Of a stretch of DNA of 64,000 nucleotides, positions 30,499 to 38,778 are shown in pieces. This stretch comes from Cellulomonas marina (GTDB taxonomy: Bacteria > Actinomycetota > Actinomycetes > Actinomycetales > Cellulomonadaceae): assembly GCF_900111925.1 (NCBI RefSeq), contig NZ_FOKA01000001.1, positions 372,001 through 436,000 of the forward strand, given 5' to 3'. How positions within the stretch are numbered: the stretch's first letter is position 1; each line of letters begins with the position of its first letter. A program made the translations under genes and the position numbers. Under the pieces are notes generated by a model. The model was not told the DNA's origin. It did no database searches and saw nothing but the letters and a program-made list of their open reading frames with translations.

Positions 30499-31757
30499 CA
30501 GGCGGACCGGCGGGCGCCGCCGAGGGCCTCGGCTCCGGCACGGGCGGGGTGACCTCCGCCCCCCGGCGCGTCACGGTGCTGGGCAGCACCGGCTCCATCG
30601 GCACGCAGGCCGAGGACGTGGTGCTCCACAACCCCGACCGGTTCGTCGTCACCGGGCTGTCGGCCGGTGGGCGGGACCCGGGGGCGCTCGCGCGCCAGGC
30701 CGCGACGCTCGGCGTCGAGGTGGTCGCGGTCGCCGACCCCGCCGCGGCCGCCCCCCTCCGTGCGGCACTGGTGGCGCAGGACGGCGGCGAGGGCGCGCGC
30801 CCCGGATGGTCCGGAGCCGCGGTGGAGGTGCTCGCCGGACCCGACGCGGCGACGGAGCTCGCCGGACGCCCGGCCGACGTCGTCCTCAACGGCATCACGG
30901 GATCGGTCGGCCTGCGCCCGACGCTCGCCGCGCTGACGGCCGGCAGCACCCTGGCGCTGGCCAACAAGGAGTCCCTCGTCGTGGGCGGGCCGCTCGTGCA
31001 GGCCGCCCGGCGCCGCGCCGACCAGATCGTCCCGGTCGACTCTGAGCACTCCGCCATCGCGCAGGCCCTGCGCGCGGGGGCTCGTGGCGAGGTCCGCCGC
31101 CTCGTCCTGACGGCGTCCGGCGGGCCGTTCCGGGGCTGGGACGCCGACGCGGTGAAGGCGGTGACGCCCCAGCAGGCGCTGGCGCACCCGACCTGGTCGA
31201 TGGGGCCGGTCGTCACGGTGAACTCGGCGACCCTCATGAACAAGGGCCTGGAGCTCGTCGAGGCGCACCTGCTGTTCGACGTGCCCGAGGACCGGATCGC
31301 CGTGGTCGTCCACCCCCAGTCCGTCGTGCACTCGATGGTGGAGTTCGTCGACGGCTCGACGATCGCGCAGGCCTCTCCGCCCGACATGCGGCTGCCCATC
31401 GCGCTCGGCCTCGGCTGGCCCGACCGCGTGCCCGGGGCGGCGCCGGCCAACGACTGGACGGCGCCCGTGGCGTGGACGTTCGAGCCGCTCGACGAGGAGG
31501 TGTTCGGCGCGGTGCGCCTGGCCCGGGCGGCCGTGAGGGCGTCGGCCACGCACCCGGCCGTGCTCAACGCTGCCAACGAGGAGTGCGTCGAGGCGTTCCT
31601 CGCCGGCCGCATCGGTTTCGGCGACGTCGTCGCCACGGTGGAGCGTGTGCTCGACGAGCACCCCGGCACGCCCGCGTCCGCGCTCACGCTGGAGGCGGTG
31701 CTCGACGCGGAGGACGCAGCCCGGGTGCGGGCGCGCGAGCTCCTGGCGCGCCGGTGA
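30495..31757 (+). CDS. dxr: 1-deoxy-D-xylulose 5-phosphate reductoisomerase
   Basis: Second enzyme of the MEP isoprenoid pathway, reducing DXP to MEP with NADPH. The 420-residue product has the NADPH site [18 protein letters not shown], then [15 protein letters not shown], the metal site [22 protein letters not shown] and [15 protein letters not shown] Gly-rich N-terminal stretch of about 25 residues precedes the fold; GTG 30549 is an alternative start. GTG 30495 overlaps the upstream stop (GTGA). ispG of the same pathway lies at 47580, separated by the polyamine cluster. Confidence 0.96.
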   Translation: MTGGPAGAAEGLGSGTGGVTSAPRRVTVLGSTGSIGTQAEDVVLHNPDRFVVTGLSAGGRDPGALARQAATLGVEVVAVADPAAAAPLRAALVAQDGGEGARPGWSGAAVEVLAGPDAATELAGRPADVVLNGITGSVGLRPTLAALTAGSTLALANKESLVVGGPLVQAARRRADQIVPVDSEHSAIAQALRAGARGEVRRLVLTASGGPFRGWDADAVKAVTPQQALAHPTWSMGPVVTVNSATLMNKGLELVEAHLLFDVPEDRIAVVVHPQSVVHSMVEFVDGSTIAQASPPDMRLPIALGLGWPDRVPGAAPANDWTAPVAWTFEPLDEEVFGAVRLARAAVRASATHPAVLNAANEECVEAFLAGRIGFGDVVATVERVLDEHPGTPASALTLEAVLDAEDAARVRARELLARR

Positions 31758-32230
31758 GCCGGCCCGTCGTCGTCGCCCGCACGGTGGCGCTCCCGCTCGG
31801 GGAGGCGTGGGCCACGGCCGTGGACCCGCGCAACCGGCCGCGATGGGTCCCGCTCGTGCGCACCGCCGTCGACGGCCTGCCGCTGGGCGTCGGCACCCGC
31901 GTCACGGCGCTCCTCGGGCCGTTCACCGCGCGCGGCGTGCCGGGCCTGCCCGACCGGCAGACGGTGGAGACGTTCGAGCCGCCACAGGACGGCCGGCCCG
32001 GACGGGCCGTCCTCGTGCGGACCGGGCCGGTGCTGCGCGGCGCGACCACCGTGGAGGTCGCACCGGCGGGGGCGGGCGCGAGCACGGTGACGTGGTCCGA
32101 GGAGGTGCACCTGGCCGGCCCGCTGCCGGTCGGCCTGACCTCGGCGCTCCTCGCGCCGGTGGTGCACCTCGTGGTGCGCCGGCTGCCCGGCGGCCTGGGC
32201 CGCGAGGCCGCCCGCCGCGTCCGCCGGTAG
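31754..32230 (+). CDS. SRPBCC (START-like) family protein
   Basis: A 158-residue protein resembling polyketide cyclase/START-like proteins: [20 protein letters not shown] at the start, a central beta-rich segment and the C-terminal long helix [20 protein letters not shown]. These proteins bind small hydrophobic ligands in an internal cavity; the ligand is not predictable here. GTG 31754 overlaps the dxr stop, so it is co-translated with dxr. It is the last forward gene before the polyamine cluster. Confidence 0.72.
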   Translation: MSRPVVVARTVALPLGEAWATAVDPRNRPRWVPLVRTAVDGLPLGVGTRVTALLGPFTARGVPGLPDRQTVETFEPPQDGRPGRAVLVRTGPVLRGATTVEVAPAGAGASTVTWSEEVHLAGPLPVGLTSALLAPVVHLVVRRLPGGLGREAARRVRR

Positions 32231-32270
32231 CACCCGGTCGCCGCGGCCCGGCCGCGGCCCGGTGGGCGCC

Positions 32271-32306
32271 GGCTCGGTGCCCGGCTCAGTGCCCGGCTCA
32301 GTGCCC
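32271..32306 (+). repeat. Three 12-bp tandem repeats at the 3' end of the flavoprotein gene
   Basis: GGCTCGGTGCCC and two copies of GGCTCAGTGCCC run through the gap between two converging genes. The reverse-strand stop codon (32298-32300) lies inside the third unit, so copy number could shift the C-terminus. Confidence 0.8.
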
Positions 32307-33761
32307 GGTGAGGCGTCCCAGCAGCGCGGCGACCCGGCTCGGGCGCCCGGTGCGGTCCTCGACCCGGTCCGCGAGGGCCGCCCCGCGCAGCCCCGCGGTG
32401 ATGCCGGCCCAGCGCAGCGGCTCGCGCTCCCAGTCCGGGGAGCGGTGGTCGACCCACGGCAGACGGACGAGCTCCGAGTCGGCCCCCGTGACGAGGTCGG
32501 CCAGCGTGCGGCCGGCGAGGTTCGTCGTCGCGACGCCGTCGCCGACGTAGCCGCCGGCCCACCCGAGGCCCGTGGCGCGGTCGAGGCCGACCGAGGCGTG
32601 CCAGTCCCGCGGGACGGCCAGCGGCCCGCCCCAGGCGTGCGTCATGTCCACCCCGCGCAGCACCGGCAGCAGCGCGACGAGCTCGGCGCGGAGGTGGGCG
32701 AACACCGCCTCGTCGCGGTCGAACGACGGACGCACGCGCGAGCCGAGGTGGTAGGGGGCTCCGCGGCCGCCGAAGGCGATGCGGTCGTCGGTGGTGCGCT
32801 GCCCGTAGACGATGAGGTTGCGGCCGTCGGTGAAGGTCTGGCCCCGCTCGAGCCCGATCTCCTCCCACGCGGCGGCCGGCAGCGGGGCGGTCGCGACCAT
32901 GAGCGAGTAGACGGGGGCGACGGCCCGACGGCTGCCGGGCAGGTCCGGCGTCCACGCCTCGGTCGCGCGCAGCACGTGGCGCGCCCGCACGGTGCCGTGG
33001 TCGGTGACGACGGCGCCGGGGGACAGGCGCAGGGCCCGGGTGCCCTCGACGAGCCGCACGCCGCGCTCCTCGAGGACGCGGACCAGGCCGCGGACCAGGC
33101 GGGCCGGCTGCAGGCGGGCGCAGTCCGGCGTGAAGGCCCCGCCGACGACGCCCGCGGCGCGCACGTGCGCGGCGAAGCCCGGCGCGTCGAGGAGCTCGGA
33201 CTCGTCGCCCCAGGCCGCGTCCTCGGCGACGGACGCCCGCACGCGCGCGAGCTGGGCCGCCGACCGGGCGAGGGTGACCGTCCCGCCGTACGCGAAGCCG
33301 CAGTCGATCTCCTCCGCGGCCGCGACGCCGCCGACCTCGACGACGGTGTCGCGCATCGCGGCCCGCAGCGCGAGTGCACCCTCGCGCCCGTGGCGACGGG
33401 CGAGCGCCGCCGCGGACGTGGGGAACAGGGCCGAGCACCAGCCGCCGTTGCGGCCGCTGGCCCCGTAGCCCGCGACCTCCCGCTCGACGAGCACGACCTC
33501 CAGCGACGAGTCGGCCTCGAGCAGGTAGTACGCCGTCCACAGACCGGTCAGCCCGGCACCGACGACGGCGACGTCCGCGGTGGTGTCGCCGTCGAGGGGC
33601 GGCCGGGGCACGAGGGCGCCGGGGTCCTCGTCGGCGACCTGGTCCCACCACAGCGACAGGCCGCGCAGGTCCTCGCGGGCGGCGGGGCCGGCGGTGGACC
33701 GGCCACCGCCGGCACGTCCCCCGGGCCGTCCCGGCGCGCCGCTCCCCGCCGGCGGCGTCAC
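32298..33761 (-). CDS. FAD-dependent amine oxidoreductase (PuuB-like, DAO fold)
   Basis: A 487-residue flavoprotein of the D-amino-acid-oxidase fold. The FAD dinucleotide site is ADVAVVGAGLTGLWTAYYLL, followed by the REVAGYGASGRNGGWCSALF motif typical of PuuB-like gamma-glutamylputrescine oxidases. C-terminal cofactor contacts are in TGLGWAGGYVGDGVATTNLA. PuuB oxidises glutamylated putrescine, but no glutamyl-polyamine synthetase or PuuD hydrolase is seen in the window, so the substrate may be another amine. The GTG start overlaps the stop of the aminotransferase gene (GTGA), and both follow the Lrp gene as one operon. Confidence 0.85.
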   Translation of the reverse strand: MTPPAGSGAPGRPGGRAGGGRSTAGPAAREDLRGLSLWWDQVADEDPGALVPRPPLDGDTTADVAVVGAGLTGLWTAYYLLEADSSLEVVLVEREVAGYGASGRNGGWCSALFPTSAAALARRHGREGALALRAAMRDTVVEVGGVAAAEEIDCGFAYGGTVTLARSAAQLARVRASVAEDAAWGDESELLDAPGFAAHVRAAGVVGGAFTPDCARLQPARLVRGLVRVLEERGVRLVEGTRALRLSPGAVVTDHGTVRARHVLRATEAWTPDLPGSRRAVAPVYSLMVATAPLPAAAWEEIGLERGQTFTDGRNLIVYGQRTTDDRIAFGGRGAPYHLGSRVRPSFDRDEAVFAHLRAELVALLPVLRGVDMTHAWGGPLAVPRDWHASVGLDRATGLGWAGGYVGDGVATTNLAGRTLADLVTGADSELVRLPWVDHRSPDWEREPLRWAGITAGLRGAALADRVEDRTGRPSRVAALLGRLTGH

Positions 33762-35191
33762 AGGCGGGTCCAGGCCTCGCTGAGCACGCCGCGCAGGATC
33801 TGCTCCATCTCGTCGAACTCGGGCTGGCCGATGGTCAGCGGCGGGGCGAGCTGCACGACGGGGTCACCGCGGTCGTCGGCGCGGCAGTACAGCCCGGCCT
33901 CGAACAGCGCCTCGGACAGGAACCCGCGCAGCAGGTGGTCCGACTCGGCCTCGTCGAACGTCTCCCGCGTCGCCTTGTCCTTGACGAGCTCGATCCCGTA
34001 GAAGTACCCGGCCCCGCGCACGTCGCCGACGATGGGCAGGTCGAGGAGCTTCTCCAGCGTGCGGCGGAACGCCGGGGCGTTCTCCTGCACGTGCGCGTTG
34101 AGGCCCTCGCGCTCGAAGATGTCGAGGTTGGCCATCGCCACGGCGGTCGAGACGGGGTGCCCGCCGAACGTGTAGCCGTGGAGGAACGTCGCGGCGCCGC
34201 TGCGGAACGGCTCGTGCACCCGGTCGGACACGATCATCGCGCCCAGCGGGGAGTACCCCGAGGTCAGCCCCTTGGCGCACGTGATGATGTCGGGCACGTA
34301 CCCGAAGTCGTCGCACGCGAACATGGACCCGATCCGGCCGAACGCGCAGATGACCTCGTCGGACACGAGCAGCACGTCGAGCTCGTCGCAGATCTCCCGG
34401 ACCCGCTCGAAGTACCCCGGGGGCGGCGGGAAGCAGCCGCCGGCGTTCTGCACGGGCTCGAGGAACACGGCCGCGACGGTCTCGGGCCCCTCGAACTCGA
34501 TGGCCTCGCGCACGCGCTCCGCCGCCCACCGCCCGAACGCCTTCGGGTCCTCGCGCAGGCCGTCCTCCGCCCGGTAGATGTTGGTGTTCGGCACCTTGTG
34601 CGCGCCGGGGACGAGGGGCTCGAACGGCGCCTTCATGCCGGGCAGGCCCGTGATGGACAGCGCCCCCTGCGGGGTGCCGTGGTAGGCCAGCGCGCGGGAG
34701 ATCACCTTGTGCTTGCCGGGCTTCCCGACGAGCTTCCAGTACTGCTTGGCCAGCTTCCAGGCGGACTCGACGGCCTCGCCGCCGCCGGTGGTGAAGAAGA
34801 CGTGGTCCAGGTCGCCCGGCGCGTAGGACGCGACGCGCTCGGCCAGGTCGATCGCGCCGGGGTGGGCGTAGGACCACAGCGGGAAGAACGCGAGCTGCTC
34901 CGCCTGCTTGCGGGCGGCCTCGGCGAGCTCCTCCCGGCCGTGCCCCACCTGCACGACGAACAGCCCGGCCAGACCGTCGATGTACCGGCGGCCCTCGTCG
35001 TCCCAGATGTGGTGGCCCTTGCCGCGCACGATCGTCGGGACGTCGTGGTCCCACTGGCTGGCGGTGGTGAAGTGCCCCCACAGGTGCCGGCGGGCGGCCT
35101 CGTCGCGGGGCGTGCCCGCGGGCGTGCGGTGCTCGGCCGGGTGCTCGTCCCGGTGCTCCACGGCCGGGACGGCGGGCAGCGTGCTGGTCAT
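33758..35191 (-). CDS. Class III aminotransferase, putrescine/polyamine:pyruvate type
   Basis: A 477-residue PLP enzyme. Motifs include ARRHLWGHFTTASQWDHDVP at the start, FFTTGGGEAVESAWKLAKQY, the PLP Asp in LLVSDEVICAFGRIG, and Lys307 in CAKGLTSGYSPLGAMIVSD. The N-terminal pattern is close to SpuC-type putrescine or taurine:pyruvate aminotransferases. The gene context (PotABCD, aldehyde dehydrogenase, GabT) favours putrescine as amino donor, giving 4-aminobutanal. ATG at 35191 overlaps the Lrp stop (ATGA). The open frame extends much further upstream, but only this start leaves the regulator gene intact. Confidence 0.9.
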   Translation of the reverse strand: MTSTLPAVPAVEHRDEHPAEHRTPAGTPRDEAARRHLWGHFTTASQWDHDVPTIVRGKGHHIWDDEGRRYIDGLAGLFVVQVGHGREELAEAARKQAEQLAFFPLWSYAHPGAIDLAERVASYAPGDLDHVFFTTGGGEAVESAWKLAKQYWKLVGKPGKHKVISRALAYHGTPQGALSITGLPGMKAPFEPLVPGAHKVPNTNIYRAEDGLREDPKAFGRWAAERVREAIEFEGPETVAAVFLEPVQNAGGCFPPPPGYFERVREICDELDVLLVSDEVICAFGRIGSMFACDDFGYVPDIITCAKGLTSGYSPLGAMIVSDRVHEPFRSGAATFLHGYTFGGHPVSTAVAMANLDIFEREGLNAHVQENAPAFRRTLEKLLDLPIVGDVRGAGYFYGIELVKDKATRETFDEAESDHLLRGFLSEALFEAGLYCRADDRGDPVVQLAPPLTIGQPEFDEMEQILRGVLSEAWTRL

Positions 35192-35676
35192 CGGGTCCCC
35201 CAGTTGTAGAGCTGCTTGTGCAGCTTGAGGTAGACGAAGGTCTCGGTGGACCGCACGCCGGGCAGCGGGCGGATCTTGCGGTTGAGCACCTCGAGCAGGT
35301 GGTCGTCGTCCTCGCACACGACCTCGGCGAGGACGTCGAAGCCGCCGGCGGTGACCACGACGTAGTCCACCTCCGGCATCTCGGCCAGTGCCGCCGCGAG
35401 CGCCTCCGTGTCGCCGTCCGCGCGCACCCCGATCATCGCCTGCCGGGCGAACCCGACGCCGAGCGGGTCGGTCACCGCGACGATCTGCATGACGCCGGAC
35501 TCGACGAGCCGCTGCACGCGCTGCCGGACCGCCGCCTCCGACAGGCCGACGGCCTTCCCGATGGTGGCGTAGGCCCGGCGGCCGTCCTCCTGCAGCTGCT
35601 CGATGATCGCCTTGGAGACGTCGTCCAGCACCGGGCGGGCGGCGGGCCGGGCGGCGGGGCCGGGGCGGTGGCTCAC
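35188..35676 (-). CDS. Lrp/AsnC family transcriptional regulator
   Basis: A 162-residue regulator. The N-terminal HTH reads LDDVSKAIIEQLQEDGRRAY and IGKAVGLSEAAVRQRVQRLV. The C-terminal RAM ligand domain reads MIGVRADGDTEALAAALAEM then DYVVVTAGGFDVLAEVVCED. It is the first gene of the reverse polyamine arm and is divergent from the aldehyde dehydrogenase gene, so it likely controls both arms. The start is GTG at 35676; GAGCAT lies 7 bases upstream, suggesting a leaderless transcript. The effector is unknown and is plausibly a polyamine or its product. Confidence 0.9.
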   Translation of the reverse strand: MSHRPGPAARPAARPVLDDVSKAIIEQLQEDGRRAYATIGKAVGLSEAAVRQRVQRLVESGVMQIVAVTDPLGVGFARQAMIGVRADGDTEALAAALAEMPEVDYVVVTAGGFDVLAEVVCEDDDHLLEVLNRKIRPLPGVRSTETFVYLKLHKQLYNWGTR

Positions 35677-35734
35677 GGCGACGATGCTCCCCCAGGGGCG
35701 CGCCGCTGGCAAGCGATTCCGTCGTCGTGGCCCC

Positions 35735-35778
35735 CCTCCACCGCGTATTCCGCCGGCCCCGGTCCCAGGTCGTGGAGG
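35735..35778 (+). promoter_or_regulatory. Inverted repeat in the lrp/aldehyde dehydrogenase intergenic region
   Basis: CCTCCAC (35735-35741) and GTGGAGG (35772-35778) are perfect complements in the 188-bp divergent region. Two related blocks, GCGATTCCGTCG (35713) and GCGTATTCCGCCG (35743), lie nearby. They are candidate sites for the divergent Lrp/AsnC regulator; assignment is inference. Confidence 0.3.
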
Positions 35779-35823
35779 AAACAGGTGTCCCCCGGAGTCT
35801 CCCGCTCCGGCCGTCCCGGCGGC

Positions 35824-35829
35824 TAGCCT
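35824..35829 (+). promoter_or_regulatory. -10 element of the aldehyde dehydrogenase promoter
   Basis: TAGCCT fits TANNNT and predicts a start near 35836, leaving a leader of about 29 nt with GGAGG before GTG 35865. No -35 is evident, consistent with regulated expression. Confidence 0.45.
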
Positions 35830-35864
35830 GCCGGTCGTCCACCCCGTCGACGCCGGAGGCACGC

Positions 35865-37361
35865 GTGAGCCAGACGACCACCGCCACCACCCCCGCGACC
35901 GGCGACCCCTCGCCGGCCGTGCCCGCCACGCCCGACGTCACGTTCACGAACGTGGTCGGCGGGCAGGAGGTGCCGTCCGTGTCGGGCCGGACGACACCGG
36001 TCGTCGACCCGTCGACGGGGCGCGTCTACGCGCACGCGCCGCTGTCCGACGGGCAGGACGTCGACCGCGCGTACGCGGCCGCGTCCGAGGCCTTCGCGAC
36101 CTGGGGGCGGACCACGCCGGCGGAGCGTCAGCTCGCGCTCCTGCGGCTCGCCGACGCGCTCGAGGAGCGGGCGGAGGAGTTCGTCGCCACCGAGTCGCGG
36201 GACACGGGCAAGCCGCTGCACCTCACGCGCACGGACGAGGTGCCCCCGTGCGTCGACCAGCTGCGGTTCTTCGCCGGCGCGGCCCGCGTCCTGGAGGGGC
36301 GCTCGGCGGGGGAGTACCTGGCCGGGCACACCTCCTGGGTGCGGCGGGAGCCCGTCGGCGTCGTCGGGCAGGTCACGCCGTGGAACTACCCGCTCATGAT
36401 GGCGATCTGGAAGATCGCCCCCGCGCTCGCGGCCGGCAACACGGTGGTGCTCAAGCCGTCCGACACCACGCCCGCCTCCACGGTCCTGCTGGCCCGGGTG
36501 GCCGCCGAGGTGCTGCCGGCGGGGGTGCTGAACGTCGTGTGCGGCGACCGGGACACGGGCCGTGCGCTGGTGGCGCACCCGCGGCCCGACATGGTCGCCA
36601 TCACGGGGTCGGTGCGCGCCGGCGCGCAGGTGGCGGAGGCCGCGTCGGCGCAGGTGAAGCGGGTGCACCTCGAGCTGGGCGGCAAGGCCCCGGTGGTCGT
36701 GTTCGACGACTGCGACGTCGCCGCAGCGGCGGAGGGCATCGCGGGGGCGGGGCTCTACAACGCGGGCCAGGACTGCACCGCCGCGACGCGCGTGCTCGTG
36801 CACGAGCGCGTGCGCGCGGACTTCACGGCGGCGCTCGCGGAGGCGGCCCGGGCGCAGCGCACCGGCGCGCCCGACGACGAGGGGGTGGCGTTCGGCCCGG
36901 TGAACAACGAGACGCAGCTGGGCCGCGTCACGGGGTTCCTCGACCGGCTGCCCGACCACGCCGAGGTGCTGACGGGCGGGCACCGGCAGGGGGACGTCGG
37001 GTACTTCGTCCAGCCGACGGTCGTCGGCGGGCTGCGCCAGGACGACGAGGCCGTCCAGGAGGAGATCTTCGGCCCGGTCCTCACCGTCCAGGGCTTCACC
37101 GACGAGGACGAGGCCCTGCGCCTGGCCAACGGCGTGCGCTACGGCCTGTCCAGCTCGGTGTGGACCCGGGACCACTCCCGGGCGCTGCGCGTGTCCCGTG
37201 CGCTCGACTTCGGCGTCGTGTGGATCAACACGCACATCCCGTTCGTCGCGGAGATGCCGCACGGCGGCTTCAAGCAGTCCGGCTACGGCAAGGACCTGTC
37301 CATGTACGGGTTCGAGGACTACACGCGCGTCAAGCACGTGATGTCGGCCTTCGAGGGGTAG
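35865..37361 (+). CDS. Gamma-aminobutyraldehyde dehydrogenase-like enzyme
   Basis: NAD(P)-dependent aldehyde dehydrogenase of 498 residues. Glu270 lies in HLELGGKAPVVV and the catalytic Cys304 in YNAGQDCTAATRVLVH. The GQDC context is characteristic of 4-aminobutyraldehyde dehydrogenases such as PatD/YdcW. Other motifs are GQVTPWNYPLMMAIWKIAPA, LKPSDTTPASTVLLA and GVVWINTHIPFVAEMPHGGF. The first 35 residues are a Thr/Pro-rich extension. It would oxidise 4-aminobutanal from putrescine to GABA. GTG 35865 has GGAGG upstream. The PotD gene follows after 166 bp. Confidence 0.92.
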   Translation: MSQTTTATTPATGDPSPAVPATPDVTFTNVVGGQEVPSVSGRTTPVVDPSTGRVYAHAPLSDGQDVDRAYAAASEAFATWGRTTPAERQLALLRLADALEERAEEFVATESRDTGKPLHLTRTDEVPPCVDQLRFFAGAARVLEGRSAGEYLAGHTSWVRREPVGVVGQVTPWNYPLMMAIWKIAPALAAGNTVVLKPSDTTPASTVLLARVAAEVLPAGVLNVVCGDRDTGRALVAHPRPDMVAITGSVRAGAQVAEAASAQVKRVHLELGGKAPVVVFDDCDVAAAAEGIAGAGLYNAGQDCTAATRVLVHERVRADFTAALAEAARAQRTGAPDDEGVAFGPVNNETQLGRVTGFLDRLPDHAEVLTGGHRQGDVGYFVQPTVVGGLRQDDEAVQEEIFGPVLTVQGFTDEDEALRLANGVRYGLSSSVWTRDHSRALRVSRALDFGVVWINTHIPFVAEMPHGGFKQSGYGKDLSMYGFEDYTRVKHVMSAFEG

Positions 37362-37463
37362 CAGGGCAGGAGGCGCGGCAGGAAACGTGGGCGACACGCA
37401 CCGTTGACGCAGGTTTTTCGTCGCCCGGACGGGTGATGGGCACGGAATCCGCCCGAACCGCAC

Positions 37464-37469
37464 CATACT
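37464..37469 (+). promoter_or_regulatory. Candidate -10 element before the potD-potC operon
   Basis: CATACT lies 58 bases before ATG 37528. The 166-bp gap also contains a T5 run (37414-37418) flanked by GGGCGAC (37389-37395) and GTCGCCC (37420-37426), which may be a weak structure after the aldehyde dehydrogenase gene. Confidence 0.35.
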
Positions 37470-37527
37470 GACCACGCAGGACCGCCAGACCACGCGCCCC
37501 GTGCCGGGGCGACCGAGAGGAGCGCCC

Positions 37528-38778
37528 ATGCCCCGCCCCCTGCCGCCCGGGACCGACCCGGTGGTCGCCGCCCTCGTCGCGCACGGCCGTCGGGCGGCAC
37601 GCGCCCGCCGGGCCGCGTCCGCGGGTCTGTCCCGCCGGCAGTTCCTCCTCGGTGCGGCGGGCACCGCCGGCACCGCGGCCCTGCTGGCCGCGTGCGGCAC
37701 GGGTGGCGGCACGCCGGGCGCCGGTGGGACGTCGGGCGGCGGGGGCGGCGCGGGCGACGCCCTGCGCTGGGCCAACTGGACCCTCTACCTCGACCAGGAC
37801 GACGCGGGCGGCTACCCGACGCTGCAGGCCTTCACCGAGCAGTCGGGCATCGAGGTGGAGTACAGCGAGGACGTCGACGACAACGACACCTTCTACGGGA
37901 AGGTGCAGGGGCAGCTCGCGAACGGCCAGGACATCGGCTACGACCTCGTCACGCTGACCGACTGGATGGCCGCGCGGTGGATCCGGATGGGGTACGCGCA
38001 GACCCTGGACCGGGAGGCGATGCCGAACACCGCGAACATCCTGCCCGGGCTCGCCGACGTGGACTTCGACCCGGGCCGCACCCACTCGCTCACGTGGCAG
38101 TCCGGCTTCGGGGGCCTCGCCTGGGACACGGAGAAGGTCCCCGGCGGCATGGCCACGGTGTCGGACCTGTGGAACCCGGAGTACCGCGGGCGCATCGAGG
38201 TCCTCTCCGAGATGCGCGACACGATCGGGCTCATCATGGCCGAGCAGGGCGTCGACATCGCCGGGCCCGACTGGGGCGACGCGGAGTTCGGCGCGGCCCT
38301 GGAGGTGCTGCGCGAGCAGATCGCCAACGGGCAGATCCGGCAGGTGCGCGGCAACTCCTACGCCCAGGACCTCGTCTCGGGCGACGCGGTCGCGGTCATC
38401 GGCTGGTCCGGGGACGTGACCGCGCTGAACTTCGAGAACGACGGGCGCTTCGGGTTCGCGATCCCCGAGTCCGGCGGCACGCTGTGGAGCGACAACCTCC
38501 TGGTGCCGACGCCGTCGTCCCGGGTCGAGGACGCGCAGACGCTCATCGACCACTACTACGACCCGGTGGTCGCGGCCCAGGTGGCGGCGTACGTCAACTA
38601 CATCACTCCGGTCCAGGGGGCCCAGGAGGCGATGGCGGACGTCGACCCCTCGCTCGTGGAGGAGCAGCTCATCTTCCCGGACGAGGCGACGCTGTCGCAG
38701 GTGAAGGTCTTCCGGACCCTCACGCCCGAGGAGGAGGAGAGGTACAACCGCGACTTCCTCGACGTGATCGGCGCGTGA
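37528..38778 (+). CDS. Spermidine/putrescine ABC transporter, substrate-binding lipoprotein (PotD-like)
   Basis: A 416-residue extracytoplasmic solute-binding protein. The N-terminus has a twin-arginine signal ([20 protein letters not shown]) ending in the lipobox LLAACG, so it is probably Tat-exported and lipid-anchored. The mature part resembles PotD: ALRWANWTLYLDQDDAGGYP, VEYSEDVDDNDTFYGKVQGQ, SLTWQSGFGGLAWDTEKVPG and WSGDVTALNFEND. ATG 37528 follows AGGAG. The stop overlaps the ATPase gene (GTGA). Confidence 0.92.
   Translation: MPRPLPPGTDPVVAALVAHGRRAARARRAASAGLSRRQFLLGAAGTAGTAALLAACGTGGGTPGAGGTSGGGGGAGDALRWANWTLYLDQDDAGGYPTLQAFTEQSGIEVEYSEDVDDNDTFYGKVQGQLANGQDIGYDLVTLTDWMAARWIRMGYAQTLDREAMPNTANILPGLADVDFDPGRTHSLTWQSGFGGLAWDTEKVPGGMATVSDLWNPEYRGRIEVLSEMRDTIGLIMAEQGVDIAGPDWGDAEFGAALEVLREQIANGQIRQVRGNSYAQDLVSGDAVAVIGWSGDVTALNFENDGRFGFAIPESGGTLWSDNLLVPTPSSRVEDAQTLIDHYYDPVVAAQVAAYVNYITPVQGAQEAMADVDPSLVEEQLIFPDEATLSQVKVFRTLTPEEEERYNRDFLDVIGA

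Noticed and set aside
30549-30551. Later GTG as the dxr start
   Set aside because: It would remove a non-conserved Gly-rich stretch, but the GTGA overlap at 30495 fits the neighbouring genes; kept only as an alternative.
37389-37426. Intrinsic terminator with a T5 run after the aldehyde dehydrogenase gene
   Set aside because: The T-run lies inside the loop between GGGCGAC and GTCGCCC rather than after the stem, so it does not have terminator geometry.
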